The notes under the pieces are model-generated. The model was not told the DNA's origin. It worked only from the letters and a program-made list of their open reading frames with translations, and ran no database searches. A program made the translations under genes and the position numbers. From the IMG/VR virus record IMGVR_UViG_3300032086_002529, positions 1-39,217 of that record: DNA of 39,217 nt; one strand, 5' to 3'. Positions 29,429 to 36,173 of this stretch are shown piece by piece; within the stretch, counting starts at the first letter, position 1; the number at the start of each line of letters is the position of its first letter. The DNA comes from a virus.

Positions 29429-30421
29429 ATGGCTGAATTTAAAATTGCGGATTTGTCTAACAACCTAGACATTTTCAACCAATATGTAACAGAACGCACG
29501 TCCGATATGGCGAACCTTGCCTTATCTGGCATTATGGTTAATGATCCACGTCTTAATGTCCTAGCGACGCAGGGTGGTAATACTGTAAACATGCCGTTCT
29601 ACCAAGATCTTTCTGGCGCTTCTGAGGTGTTGAGTGATTCAACTTCTTTGAGTGTGAACAAGATCACCACTGCAAAAGACGTTGCCCGTCTACATGCTCG
29701 CGGTAAAGCGTGGGGCGTGAATGACTTGGCGGCTGCTTTGTCTGGTTCTGATCCATTGATGGCCATCGGTGACTTAGTAGCTAATTACTGGGTTCGTGAC
29801 CGTGAAGCGACGTTGATTAGCTCTTTGTCTGGTGTTTTTGCAGATAACACTGTCAACGACGGTGGCGACATGGTGAACGACGTAGCTATTGAAGCAGGTG
29901 CATCAGCTACTGACGCCAACTTGTTTTCTGGTGATGCGTTCATTGATGCAGAGCAGACCTTCGGTGACGTGTTAGGTTCAATCGCGGGTATCGCGGTTCA
30001 CCCTGTGGTATATGCCAAAATGCGTAAACTTGGTTTGATTGATTTCTTACCAGACCAAAACGCGCCTGCACAGATCCCATTCTATATGGGTAAACGTGTG
30101 ATTGTTTCCCGTAACTGCCCACGCGTGGCGGGTACGACTAGCGGATTCAAATACACTACTTACCTATTCGGTAATGGCTCTGTGGCAATGGGTGACGGTG
30201 GCGCACCTGTACCGACTGAGACAGATCGTGATTCACTAGCTGGATCTGACATCTTGATCACTCGTAACCACTTCTTAATGCACGCCCTTGGTGTTGCATG
30301 GACTGATGCTTCCGTTGCGGGTCAGTTCCCGACTAACGCAGAGTGTGCATTGGCGGCAAACTGGAATCGTGTGTACGAGCGTGAGAACGTCCGCATTGCG
30401 GCACTAATCACAAACGGCTAA
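29429..30421 (+). CDS. Major capsid protein
   Basis: A 330-residue coat protein, placed after the scaffold and followed by a strong terminator. Features common to this capsid group include the start FKIADLSNNLDIFNQYVTER, TQGGNTVNMPFYQDLSGASE, LHARGKAWGVNDLAAALSG, AIAVHPVVYAKMRKLGLIDF-like central block (positions ~188-207) and LITRNHFLMHALGVAW near the end. Length and order agree with an HK97-fold coat, although the sequence alone does not prove the fold. Codons look uniform and expression is presumably high. Confidence 0.9.
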   Translation: MAEFKIADLSNNLDIFNQYVTERTSDMANLALSGIMVNDPRLNVLATQGGNTVNMPFYQDLSGASEVLSDSTSLSVNKITTAKDVARLHARGKAWGVNDLAAALSGSDPLMAIGDLVANYWVRDREATLISSLSGVFADNTVNDGGDMVNDVAIEAGASATDANLFSGDAFIDAEQTFGDVLGSIAGIAVHPVVYAKMRKLGLIDFLPDQNAPAQIPFYMGKRVIVSRNCPRVAGTTSGFKYTTYLFGNGSVAMGDGGAPVPTETDRDSLAGSDILITRNHFLMHALGVAWTDASVAGQFPTNAECALAANWNRVYERENVRIAALITNG

Positions 30422-30428
30422 GATCATC

Positions 30429-30453
30429 AAGGGCGGCTTCGGTCGCCCTTTTT
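30429..30453 (+). terminator. Terminator after the major capsid gene
   Basis: Stem AAGGGCG...CGCCCTT with a GCTTCGGT loop region, followed by T-run. It would increase capsid mRNA relative to the downstream connector genes. Confidence 0.85.
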
Positions 30454-30472
30454 ACTTATTGGAGTATGTTTT

Positions 30473-30613
30473 ATGGGTATGGCATTTCATCGAATCCGCA
30501 AAGAAAAAGAGCGTGAAGCGGAACAAAAGAAGAAAGAAACCGTTGTAACAGAAGAGCCTAAAAAGGTTAAGCGAGGTGTTAAAAATGCAAGCACTGACGC
30601 CACAAGAGATTGA
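30473..30613 (+). CDS. Small basic Lys/Glu-rich protein after the capsid gene
   Basis: A 46-residue, highly charged peptide (MGMAFHRIRKEKEREAEQKK...; then KKVKRGVKNAS) with GGAG eight bases upstream. Small Lys-rich proteins right behind capsid genes occur in several siphoviruses, without a known role. The next small gene begins inside it. Confidence 0.6.
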   Translation: MGMAFHRIRKEKEREAEQKKKETVVTEEPKKVKRGVKNASTDATRD

Positions 30614-30668
30614 ATATTACTTAGAGCAGCAACGTAAGCGCAGAAAAGGATTACAGGCTAATGCTTAA
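30585..30668 (+). CDS. 27-residue basic peptide
   Basis: A short frame (MQALTPQEIEYYLEQQRKRR...) with GAGG before the ATG, overlapping both the preceding peptide gene and the start of the following gene. The chained overlaps and ribosome site support translation. Amphipathic helix likely. Function unknown. Confidence 0.5.
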   Translation: MQALTPQEIEYYLEQQRKRRKGLQANA

Positions 30669-31215
30669 ACGCCTCACTACACTGCTAAAAGGTTTTCCAG
30701 CTTGGTTAATCACTAGCGACGACCAAGGGACGGGTCGTATTCGCGTTGACGTATCGCAAACTGGTTTCTGGGAAAAGCGTGAGTTTCGACTCAACGAGCC
30801 TATCCCGACAACGGGCTTGGTGATTCGCGTCACGGCACCAATTAACTTTGTTTTGCAGTTACAGCAGCTTATTTCAGATGACGGGCTTATTGTGATGCGA
30901 GCCTATACCGCTGCACTCGGAACGGCGGGGGGTACTTGGACGCCATCAAAGCACTATCTACCAAACAACAACATGACGGAAGGGCCACAATATCAGGCTC
31001 AAATTCAAGTCGATGTAGGCGGTACTTTTACGCCCACGGATGTGTTGAATTATCGTGAACAGCTACGAGCACGGGCAGCGTCCGCAACAGCTCAAGCGTC
31101 AAGCGTTGGGGCTAATGCGGTAAAAGAACGAGGCTTACCACCTGATACTTATTACCTTGTTTTTACTGGACTTGGTTCGGGCGATTACAACTTACTTTTA
31201 GAGGAGCGCCCCTGA
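30661..31215 (+). CDS. Putative head or connector-region structural protein
   Basis: A 184-residue protein between capsid and head-tail connector genes. Beta-rich N-terminal two thirds (GTGRIRVDVSQTGFWEKREF, VIRVTAPINFVLQLQQLISD) and an Ala-rich helical segment (REQLRARAASATAQASSVGA). By position it may decorate the head or join at the connector. No family recognised with confidence. Confidence 0.6.
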   Translation: MLKRLTTLLKGFPAWLITSDDQGTGRIRVDVSQTGFWEKREFRLNEPIPTTGLVIRVTAPINFVLQLQQLISDDGLIVMRAYTAALGTAGGTWTPSKHYLPNNNMTEGPQYQAQIQVDVGGTFTPTDVLNYREQLRARAASATAQASSVGANAVKERGLPPDTYYLVFTGLGSGDYNLLLEERP

Positions 31216-31664
31216 TGGCGACTATCACAAAAGGCGTGAACTCATACGTGACAGAAGTCGAGGCGACCGCTTACGCAACGGATCGCGGCTATACGTTCGT
31301 GGGTGATATGAGCGTGATGCTCATCAAAGCAATGGATTATCTGAATATTCAGAATTGGGCGGGTAGCAAAACAGACGATGCTCAAACCTTGGATTTTCCA
31401 CGTAATGACGCAACGACCGTACCCGCTAAAATCGAACAGGCTCAAATCGTTATTGCGATGCAATACGACCAAGGTATAGACCTATTGGCACCCATTGAAC
31501 GCGCAGTTAAGAGCGAGAAAGTAGACGTGATTTCTGTGGAATACATGGATAATGCGAGCGTTTCCGCTCGTTATCCGTTCATCGATGCGCTTATTGGCTC
31601 GTATCTATCAAGCAATGCGCTGTCAGGTGGTAATACGTTTGAAGTGAGATTAGGGACTGTTTAG
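31215..31664 (+). CDS. Head-tail connector (adaptor), DnaT-like/gp6-like
   Basis: A 149-residue helical protein with the adaptor pattern NSYVTEVEATAYATDRGYTF, then LIKAMDYLNIQNWAGSKTDD and TLDFPRNDATTVPAKIEQAQ: the NSY...A..Y, W.G and L.FPR blocks are typical of head-tail adaptor proteins that ring the portal. It starts with a one-base overlap (TGATG). The terminator of this unit overlaps its stop. Confidence 0.8.
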   Translation: MATITKGVNSYVTEVEATAYATDRGYTFVGDMSVMLIKAMDYLNIQNWAGSKTDDAQTLDFPRNDATTVPAKIEQAQIVIAMQYDQGIDLLAPIERAVKSEKVDVISVEYMDNASVSARYPFIDALIGSYLSSNALSGGNTFEVRLGTV

Positions 31665-31678
31665 TCCCTAGTTTTTTT
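31651..31678 (+). terminator. Terminator after the head-tail connector
   Basis: TAGGGACT-GTTT-AGTCCCTA, then seven T. It includes the stop codons of both converging genes. It works mainly rightward; the leftward flank lacks a U-run. Confidence 0.85.
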
Positions 31679-32365
31679 ATATCCTGCGTCGTACAGTGCA
31701 CCAAAGATTCGCTCGAACCATTTTGCGTTTACTGCGTCTGATCCGACTTGATCCAGATAGTCTTTCGTTGCTTGCTCAATGAATAGCTCGCGCTCTGTGC
31801 GTAGGGGGCGGAATATTCTGTTTTCTAATTTACCAGCAAACTCAGCGCCCGTTGCAGAGTCCTGCCAAATAACTAGCTGATCACTCTTATACAGCAATCG
31901 TCCCACGGTAAAATGGGAGCCGAGTAGTGCAGACTTACACTCCTCGCCAATCTCTGGCACCCATGGCGTAACACCATCTTTAAGCTGTTGAGGCGTGTCG
32001 CCTATGAATAGTTTTTTAGCTGGGCGAGGGATTAACTGAATAGTTTTATCAAAATGACCACGCTCCCAAATGTAAATACTACCAGTCTCACAAATACACA
32101 GCATTTCGTCGCCAACTAATTTCCACCATGCCTGCTCGTTATTTTCATCCTCGGGGGAGTAGTGAGTCGCCCCTTTAGGCGCACCCTCAAAAAGCGACTC
32201 TACGAAATTCTCGAATTGCTCTCGGGTGCAAACTACATCAGCGGTTCCGCCTGCCATACCTGTTACAAATCTACCGTAGTGGAATTTATACAGGTGCGTT
32301 TCTTCTTGATCAGGCCATACGCCCTTAAATTTAACTGCCGCTTTCATCATTAAATCTCTGTTCAT
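31661..32365 (-). CDS. Unknown cassette protein (cassette 4)
   Basis: A 234-residue protein, the only gene of cassette 4. The first half has GAPKGATHYSPEDENNEQAW with WWKLVGDEM and IYIWERGHF, a pattern common in small phage proteins. The second half begins VTPWVPEIGEECKSALLGSH and contains LYKSDQLVIWQDSATGAEFA then RPLRTERELFIEQA, also a recurring phage block, ending in a helix (WFERIFGALYDAGY). I recall such blocks only as unknown proteins. It seems built from two or three small modules. Confidence 0.65.
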   Translation of the reverse strand: MNRDLMMKAAVKFKGVWPDQEETHLYKFHYGRFVTGMAGGTADVVCTREQFENFVESLFEGAPKGATHYSPEDENNEQAWWKLVGDEMLCICETGSIYIWERGHFDKTIQLIPRPAKKLFIGDTPQQLKDGVTPWVPEIGEECKSALLGSHFTVGRLLYKSDQLVIWQDSATGAEFAGKLENRIFRPLRTERELFIEQATKDYLDQVGSDAVNAKWFERIFGALYDAGYKKTRD

Positions 32366-32397
32366 TTCCCTTACTCCGTATTAGTTAATTCAAACAC

Positions 32398-32442
32398 AGC
32401 TTACAAGCCCGCGAACATAATGTATAATTGAAAATAACTATG
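32398..32442 (-). promoter_or_regulatory. Box-family promoter of cassette 4 (degenerate)
   Basis: Minus strand: CATAG-N7-CAATT box, -35 TTATAC (32422-32427) at the same distance (57 bases) from the start as in other members. The -10 at the expected place is poor (TAAGCT, 32398-32403). An ordinary TTGTAA-17-TAATAC pair downstream is an alternative start signal. Confidence 0.5.
32401..32428 (+). promoter_or_regulatory. Rightward promoter for head closure genes
   Basis: TTACAA (32401-32406), 16-bp spacer, TATAAT (32423-32428), 30 bases before the ATG. The -10 overlaps the -35 of the leftward box promoter, so the two directions should interfere. Confidence 0.65.
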
Positions 32443-32457
32443 ATTTGAGGTGTTACA

Positions 32458-32805
32458 ATGGCTGAAACCTATCAGAGACAAGCAGAACTCGCGGCAAGGC
32501 TGATACAGTCGAAAGGTCAGCCTGTCACTTTTTATTTTAACGGTGGTACAGAATACGACAACTTAGGTAACGAGATCACGACAACGGGCGAAACGGTAGC
32601 AGGGCATGGTCTACTGCTTAACTATAAAGCTGGCGAAATTGACGGTTCTATCATTCAATCACAAGATGCTTATGTGTTGTACTCTGGCGATAAGCCTAAA
32701 AACACCATGCTTTATACCCACGGCGGCAGGCAGTGGACGGTTATTAATAGCGAGCCACTACAGCCAACAAGTGCGGTAATCTTGTACAAGGTACAGGTGC
32801 GATAA
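32458..32805 (+). CDS. Head closure / head-tail joining protein
   Basis: A 115-residue, beta-rich protein (residues 20-115: GQPVTFYFNGGTEYDNLGNE..., GHGLLLNYKAGEIDGS, YVLYSGDKPKNTML) placed between the adaptor and the gp10-like gene, the classic slot for a stopper or head-closure protein. The NYKAGEIDGSxIQxxD pattern is common in such proteins. Ends with TAATG overlap. Confidence 0.75.
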   Translation: MAETYQRQAELAARLIQSKGQPVTFYFNGGTEYDNLGNEITTTGETVAGHGLLLNYKAGEIDGSIIQSQDAYVLYSGDKPKNTMLYTHGGRQWTVINSEPLQPTSAVILYKVQVR

Positions 32806-33206
32806 TGGCAAACTATACGTTTGATAAGCTAGAGCAGTACATGAAAGATAAGACTCGCAGCATGGAACGGGTATTATTCGAGTCTCTGACTGATATAAAC
32901 ACGTCAATTACCGATACTACCCCAGTTGATAAAGGCTTTGCTAAAGGCTCGTGGACGACATCAATTAATAAAATGGAAGCCGTCACTAATACGGAACCTG
33001 ATCGCAGTGGCGCGGCATCGATAGCTAGAACCAAAGCGGAAATGAATAAATTCAAACTGGGCGACACTGTTTATCATTTGAGCAATCTTGTTTATATGCC
33101 TCGCCTCGAATATGGATACAGTAAGCAAGCCCCTAGCGGCATGGTGAGACGTGCTATTGACAACTTCCAACAGAATTTAGACGAGGCGATAAAGAATGGC
33201 CAGTAG
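32805..33206 (+). CDS. HK97 gp10-like tail component
   Basis: A 133-residue protein with TTPVDKGFAKGSWTTSIN and YMPRLEYGYSKQAPSGMVRR, the hallmark blocks (TPVDTG..R.SW, L..GtSkQAPnGMv) of the HK97 gp10 family, involved in joining head and tail. It starts by TAATG coupling and the next gene begins 11 bases before its stop. Confidence 0.85.
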   Translation: MANYTFDKLEQYMKDKTRSMERVLFESLTDINTSITDTTPVDKGFAKGSWTTSINKMEAVTNTEPDRSGAASIARTKAEMNKFKLGDTVYHLSNLVYMPRLEYGYSKQAPSGMVRRAIDNFQQNLDEAIKNGQ

Positions 33207-33612
33207 TAGCTTTCAGATTTTAAAGGTGTTGAATACGCAGCTCATGACGGTTACGGGCTTACCAGCTTTGGTGTTCACAGAAGACAGCAGCAACACAACT
33301 GTACCCGCTAGCTCTGACACATTTATACAGGCGCACAACATGCCGACAAGCGTAGACTCACCAACCCTAAACGGTGGTCATGAAGTCGATACGGGAATTT
33401 ATCAAGTGTCTATCTTTACGCCTAGAGGCAAAAACGCCTTTGCCGCTCAAAAGCTAGCCGACAACATCAAAGCAGCGTTTAACCGTGGTGTGTTGCTAGA
33501 CGCTGGAACGGCAAAGTTAAGATTTAGAAAAGTAGAGACGGGTAGAGGGGATCACGAAAACGGGAATCATTATATGCTCCCCGTTTCGGTTTATTGGCAG
33601 GTGGTTGGCTAA
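33196..33612 (+). CDS. Tail terminator (DUF4128-like)
   Basis: A 138-residue protein beginning inside the gp10-like gene (GAGG nine bases before). LPALVFTEDSSNTT, ETGIYQVSIFTPRG-type central block (DTGIYQVSIFTPRGKNAFAA) and NHYMLPVSVYWQ at the end are typical of tail terminator proteins of the DUF4128 kind. It closes the growing tail tube. It meets a leftward gene tail to tail with a 4-base overlap and no terminator. Confidence 0.8.
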   Translation: MASSSFQILKVLNTQLMTVTGLPALVFTEDSSNTTVPASSDTFIQAHNMPTSVDSPTLNGGHEVDTGIYQVSIFTPRGKNAFAAQKLADNIKAAFNRGVLLDAGTAKLRFRKVETGRGDHENGNHYMLPVSVYWQVVG

Positions 33613-34109
33613 TCTCCTAGTAAAAGCTTTGCTACATTTGGGTCTAACATTTTTTGCTTAGATAGACCTTGAACGACTTTTGCGGCAAAAACATTATCGT
33701 ACCTCACTTTTAGATCCTTGGCGAAAGCTTCTGTTTTTTGTTCAATGTGTCTTCTGATCACAGCATCTACATCGAATCGCTTTATTCTCTCTTCAATGAT
33801 ATCGTCTATCGAAATCTCGGTTCCTCTAGATGTGGTCAATACTCCAGCTCTCAGTTTTCCCAAAATGACAGACTCAATCTCATCATCCGTAAATTTATTG
33901 GCACAATCTAATGCCACTTTGCTTGATTTTTCTAGCGCCTCTTTTGATATTGAGTCAATTAACGACCTAGAAACGGAATGTAACACACTACTTTTTATTT
34001 CTTCACTGAAAGATCTTGACGGGCTGGCACCTAATTCGCAATCTATATCGGCATCACAAAACATATCATCAACAACGTCGTCTAAGTTTAAGCTAATAGT
34101 TAAGTTCAT
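33609..34109 (-). CDS. Unknown helical protein (cassette 5)
   Basis: A 166-residue protein, sole gene of cassette 5. Acidic N-terminus (LNLDDVVDDMFCDADIDCEL), then long helices rich in Ser/Lys/Glu (SVLHSVSRSLIDSISKEALE) and a basic-acidic C-terminal half (IIEERIKRFDVDAVIRRHIE). No motif recognised. GGAG lies before the ATG. Function unknown. Confidence 0.6.
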   Translation of the reverse strand: MNLTISLNLDDVVDDMFCDADIDCELGASPSRSFSEEIKSSVLHSVSRSLIDSISKEALEKSSKVALDCANKFTDDEIESVILGKLRAGVLTTSRGTEISIDDIIEERIKRFDVDAVIRRHIEQKTEAFAKDLKVRYDNVFAAKVVQGLSKQKMLDPNVAKLLLGD

Positions 34110-34142
34110 TTTTTGTCTCCTTAATTAATTAATTGAAACCAA

Positions 34143-34189
34143 ACTATACCGCCCCATAACCCAACCTACCAATTGGAATTTCCTATACA
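34143..34189 (-). promoter_or_regulatory. Box-family promoter of cassette 5
   Basis: Minus strand: box TATAGGAAATTCCAATT (closest to consensus, with palindromic GGAAATTCC), -35 TTGGTA (34167-34172), 18-bp spacer, -10 TATAGT (34143-34148), 33 bases before the start codon. Confidence 0.75.
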
Positions 34190-34218
34190 ATCCAATCTTT
34201 CCATAGTTAGCGCCTATC

Positions 34219-34228
34219 GTGCTATAAT
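34219..34228 (+). promoter_or_regulatory. Rightward extended -10 promoter for the tail tube gene
   Basis: GTGCTATAAT, a TGn-extended consensus -10 (TATAAT 34223-34228), 50 bases before the tail tube ATG, with no good -35. The leader contains the palindrome TGTCTGTACAGACA (34235-34248). Confidence 0.65.
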
Positions 34229-34278
34229 CCCAATGTCTGTACAGACAAAACAAATTTAACTCAATTGAGGGCTACATC

Positions 34279-34734
34279 ATGGCTTTAAACGCACAGAGTT
34301 CTGCGGGTACTACGTTTGCACTGAGTGCAGCATTACCCGCCACATACGACGCAGCTGGTTTCGGGGCTGTCGGCATGACTTACACTACTCTTGGCGAGGT
34401 CACTAACATTGGGGAATTTGGTAAGGTTTTTGAACTTATCACACATAACCCGTTAGCAACTCGTAAAACTGAGAAGTTGAAAGGCTCTTACAACAACGGT
34501 TCCGCGACTTTGACGCTGGCAATCGACAAAGACGACGCTGGTCAAATTTTGGCAACCGCTGGTCTTGACTCTGACGCTGCTTATTCTGCGAAAGTCACGT
34601 ACCAAGATGGTTCCATTGAATACTTCACTGTTTTGATTATGTCGTTCACGACTAACATTGCAGGCGTAAACGATGTGCTTTCTGGTTCTATCAATATCGA
34701 GATTGATAGCGAGATCGTACCAGTAGCAGTGTAA
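34279..34734 (+). CDS. Major tail tube protein
   Basis: A 151-residue beta-rich protein with the tail tube pattern: MALNAQSSAGTTFALSAALP, then TTLGEVTNIGEFGKVFELIT, GSATLTLAIDKDDAGQ, and a conserved C-terminal YQDGSIEYFTVLIMSFTTNI with SGSINIEIDSE. Located before the tail chaperones and driven by an extended -10 promoter. It should polymerise into the tube whose length the tape measure sets. Confidence 0.88.
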   Translation: MALNAQSSAGTTFALSAALPATYDAAGFGAVGMTYTTLGEVTNIGEFGKVFELITHNPLATRKTEKLKGSYNNGSATLTLAIDKDDAGQILATAGLDSDAAYSAKVTYQDGSIEYFTVLIMSFTTNIAGVNDVLSGSINIEIDSEIVPVAV

Positions 34735-34775
34735 CGAATACGCGCGGGCTAGGCTTCTAGAGCTGAAAACGGACT

Positions 34776-34810
34776 CATCCACCGCTGCCCGTGTGTTTTG
34801 GATGTTTTAT
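34776..34810 (+). terminator. Weak terminator-like hairpin after the tail tube gene
   Basis: CATCCA (34776-34781) and TGGATG (34799-34804) with a 17-base loop, followed by TTTTAT. A long loop and short stem make it a partial terminator at best. Confidence 0.4.
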
Positions 34811-34828
34811 TCTTGATGAGGATTGACC

Positions 34829-35224
34829 ATGGATTTATTTAATTACAAGCCGCACGAAAACCTAGCGCGTACATCTAAGCTAGAGATTCGCGAACTATTT
34901 GATGGGGAAATGTCGCTATTATTGGCCGTTGACGTTTACTCTATGTACTCAGAAAAGGCCCGTAACGCTGCCACGGTGCGCGATAAAATCGTATCGCAAG
35001 AAGACGCAACGGACGAACAGAAAGAAGCGGCCGAGGCTGAATACATTGCTTCTCTTGTCGCTGGTTGGGAAATTCCAGAGGGGCATACACTAGGCGGTAA
35101 ACGCTTGAAGTATACGCACGAAAACGCGGTGCATGTAGCCACCAATTGGATCACGTTTGGGCGTTCGGTTCTGACTCATGCTGCTAAGATCACCAACTAC
35201 GGTGATAAAGCAAAAAAGAGCTGA
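34829..35224 (+). CDS. Tail assembly chaperone (short form)
   Basis: A 131-residue protein between tube and tape measure genes, corresponding to the G-type tail chaperone. ATG at 34829 with GAGG seven bases before; the TTG at 34823 is less likely. The sequence is helical (SLLLAVDVYSMYSEKARNAA, AEAEYIASLVAGWEI). It ends GDKAKKS, where codons AAA AAG just before the stop carry the slippery heptamer A AAA AAG that allows a -1 shift into the downstream frame. Confidence 0.82.
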   Translation: MDLFNYKPHENLARTSKLEIRELFDGEMSLLLAVDVYSMYSEKARNAATVRDKIVSQEDATDEQKEAAEAEYIASLVAGWEIPEGHTLGGKRLKYTHENAVHVATNWITFGRSVLTHAAKITNYGDKAKKS

Positions 35225-35269
35225 TTGATTGGGTGCGGTATCGGGCGTGGCTTGATGCTGTGCCCGATA
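35212..35269 (+). promoter_or_regulatory. Programmed -1 ribosomal frameshift site
   Basis: Slippery heptamer A AAA AAG (35212-35218), in the correct frame (GCA AAA AAG AGC TGA), three bases before the stop of the chaperone short form. After a -1 shift reading continues GAG CTG ATT GAT TGG into the next frame without a stop. A perfect 8-bp stem TATCGGGC/GCCCGATA (35239-35246, 35262-35269) lies 20 bases downstream. The same heptamer drives dnaX frameshifting in E. coli. Confidence 0.8.
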
Positions 35270-35679
35270 TGCAAGCAATCGGGGCGAGATCAAAGGACGA
35301 CAAGAACGACAAAACTCGCGAATGGCTGTACAACTATTCGACTGAATATAAAAGCGAGTTGGGCACGATGCCACCACTGGAACGTAATGTTTTTATTCCA
35401 TCATGGCTTAACGAAATAGGGTATTTTCAACATGGTGCAATGGGTATGGTGCCGTTAAACCATAGCGAGATTATGGCGTGGCGCATGAACACAGGTACGC
35501 GAGTTGAACCCGAAGACGTTAACATGTTGATACTGTTAAGCAAGATTTACGTCAATCAGTATCGGAAGTCAGGCGATAGGGACGAACCGCCACCGACAGT
35601 GGTACAGGTTCAGGATAAAGCAGCGTTAAGCGGTAGGATAAAAGGCGCGTTTCGTAGAATAGCAAACCCCTCTAAGTGA
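35218..35679 (+). CDS. Tail assembly chaperone, frameshift extension (GT-type)
   Basis: This frame has no convincing start of its own: the GTG at 35233 lacks a ribosome site. It is best read as the extension made by the -1 shift, giving a 283-residue fusion (130 + 153). Sequence after the shift: ELIDWVRYRAWLDAVPDMQA, then FIPSWLNEIGYFQHGAMGMV and PLNHSEIMAWRMNTGTRVEP. The extension would bind the tape measure while the shared N-terminal part binds tube protein, as in lambda G/GT. The stop lies inside a terminator. Confidence 0.78.
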   Translation, partial: ELIDWVRYRAWLDAVPDMQAIGARSKDDKNDKTREWLYNYSTEYKSELGTMPPLERNVFIPSWLNEIGYFQHGAMGMVPLNHSEIMAWRMNTGTRVEPEDVNMLILLSKIYVNQYRKSGDRDEPPPTVVQVQDKAALSGRIKGAFRRIANPSK

Positions 35680-35687
35680 GGGGTTTT
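35665..35687 (+). terminator. Terminator after the tail chaperone genes
   Basis: AAACCCCTC-TAAGT-GAGGGGTTT followed by further T. The chaperone stop codon is in the loop region. The A-run on its other side lets it work leftward as well, just after the stop of the cassette 6 gene. Confidence 0.88.
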
Positions 35688-35690
35688 TTA

Positions 35691-36014
35691 TCACCATTTT
35701 TGGCGCGGTGGGACTACGCCCTCTAACCCGTCGCATACTTCTATCTCGTACTCTCTACCATCTGGTACATCGAATATCGCCAATTTAGCATAAATTCCAT
35801 TCGCCTTCTCCCCCAGCGTTTCAACTACAGTAATTAAATCTCTATCTGACCTATCTATGTCGTACCCGAATTCTAAAATGCAATCTTCGTCTGTGTAACC
35901 TCCATGTTCGTACTTCATCCCGCTGAGATCATAGCCCTTTAATTTAGCTAGCAGCTCTACCGCTTCTTTACTTAGACTAAACCCGCCATAACAAGCATTA
36001 TAAACAACTCTCAT
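35691..36014 (-). CDS. Conserved phage protein of unknown function (cassette 6)
   Basis: A 107-residue protein of a widespread but uncharacterised family: MRVVYNACYGGFSLSKEAVE at the start (the CYGGFxLS block), DRSDRDLITVVETLGEKANG in the middle and FDVPDGREYEIEVCDGLEGV at the end. The family occurs in many phages and some bacteria. Sole gene of cassette 6; GGAG in the leader AACGGAGATAG. Confidence 0.75.
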   Translation of the reverse strand: MRVVYNACYGGFSLSKEAVELLAKLKGYDLSGMKYEHGGYTDEDCILEFGYDIDRSDRDLITVVETLGEKANGIYAKLAIFDVPDGREYEIEVCDGLEGVVPPRQKW

Positions 36015-36055
36015 AATTTCTATCTCCGTTCAGCTATCGGTCATTCGATGTGTTC

Positions 36056-36101
36056 ATATTAACCGCATCCCCCGCCTAGTTCTAATTGCAATTTCCTATC
36101 G
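36056..36101 (-). promoter_or_regulatory. Box-family promoter of cassette 6
   Basis: Minus strand: box GATAGGAAATTGCAATT, -35 TTAGAA (36080-36085), 18-bp spacer, -10 TAATAT (36056-36061), 41 bases before the start codon. Confidence 0.75.
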
Positions 36102-36136
36102 CTTTTACGCTTCAAATAGCCTGATTCTATTAACAG

Positions 36137-36145
36137 TGCTAAAAT
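36137..36145 (+). promoter_or_regulatory. Rightward extended -10 promoter for the tape measure gene
   Basis: TGCTAAAAT: TGn followed by TAAAAT (36140-36145), 28 bases before the tape measure ATG; -35 not convincing. Confidence 0.55.
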
Positions 36146-36173
36146 TAACCAAAGTCACAATGAGGCGGACACG

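Noticed and set aside
35233-35679. Independent GTG-started gene after the tail chaperone
   Set aside because: No ribosome site, and an in-phase A AAA AAG slip joins the open frame directly.
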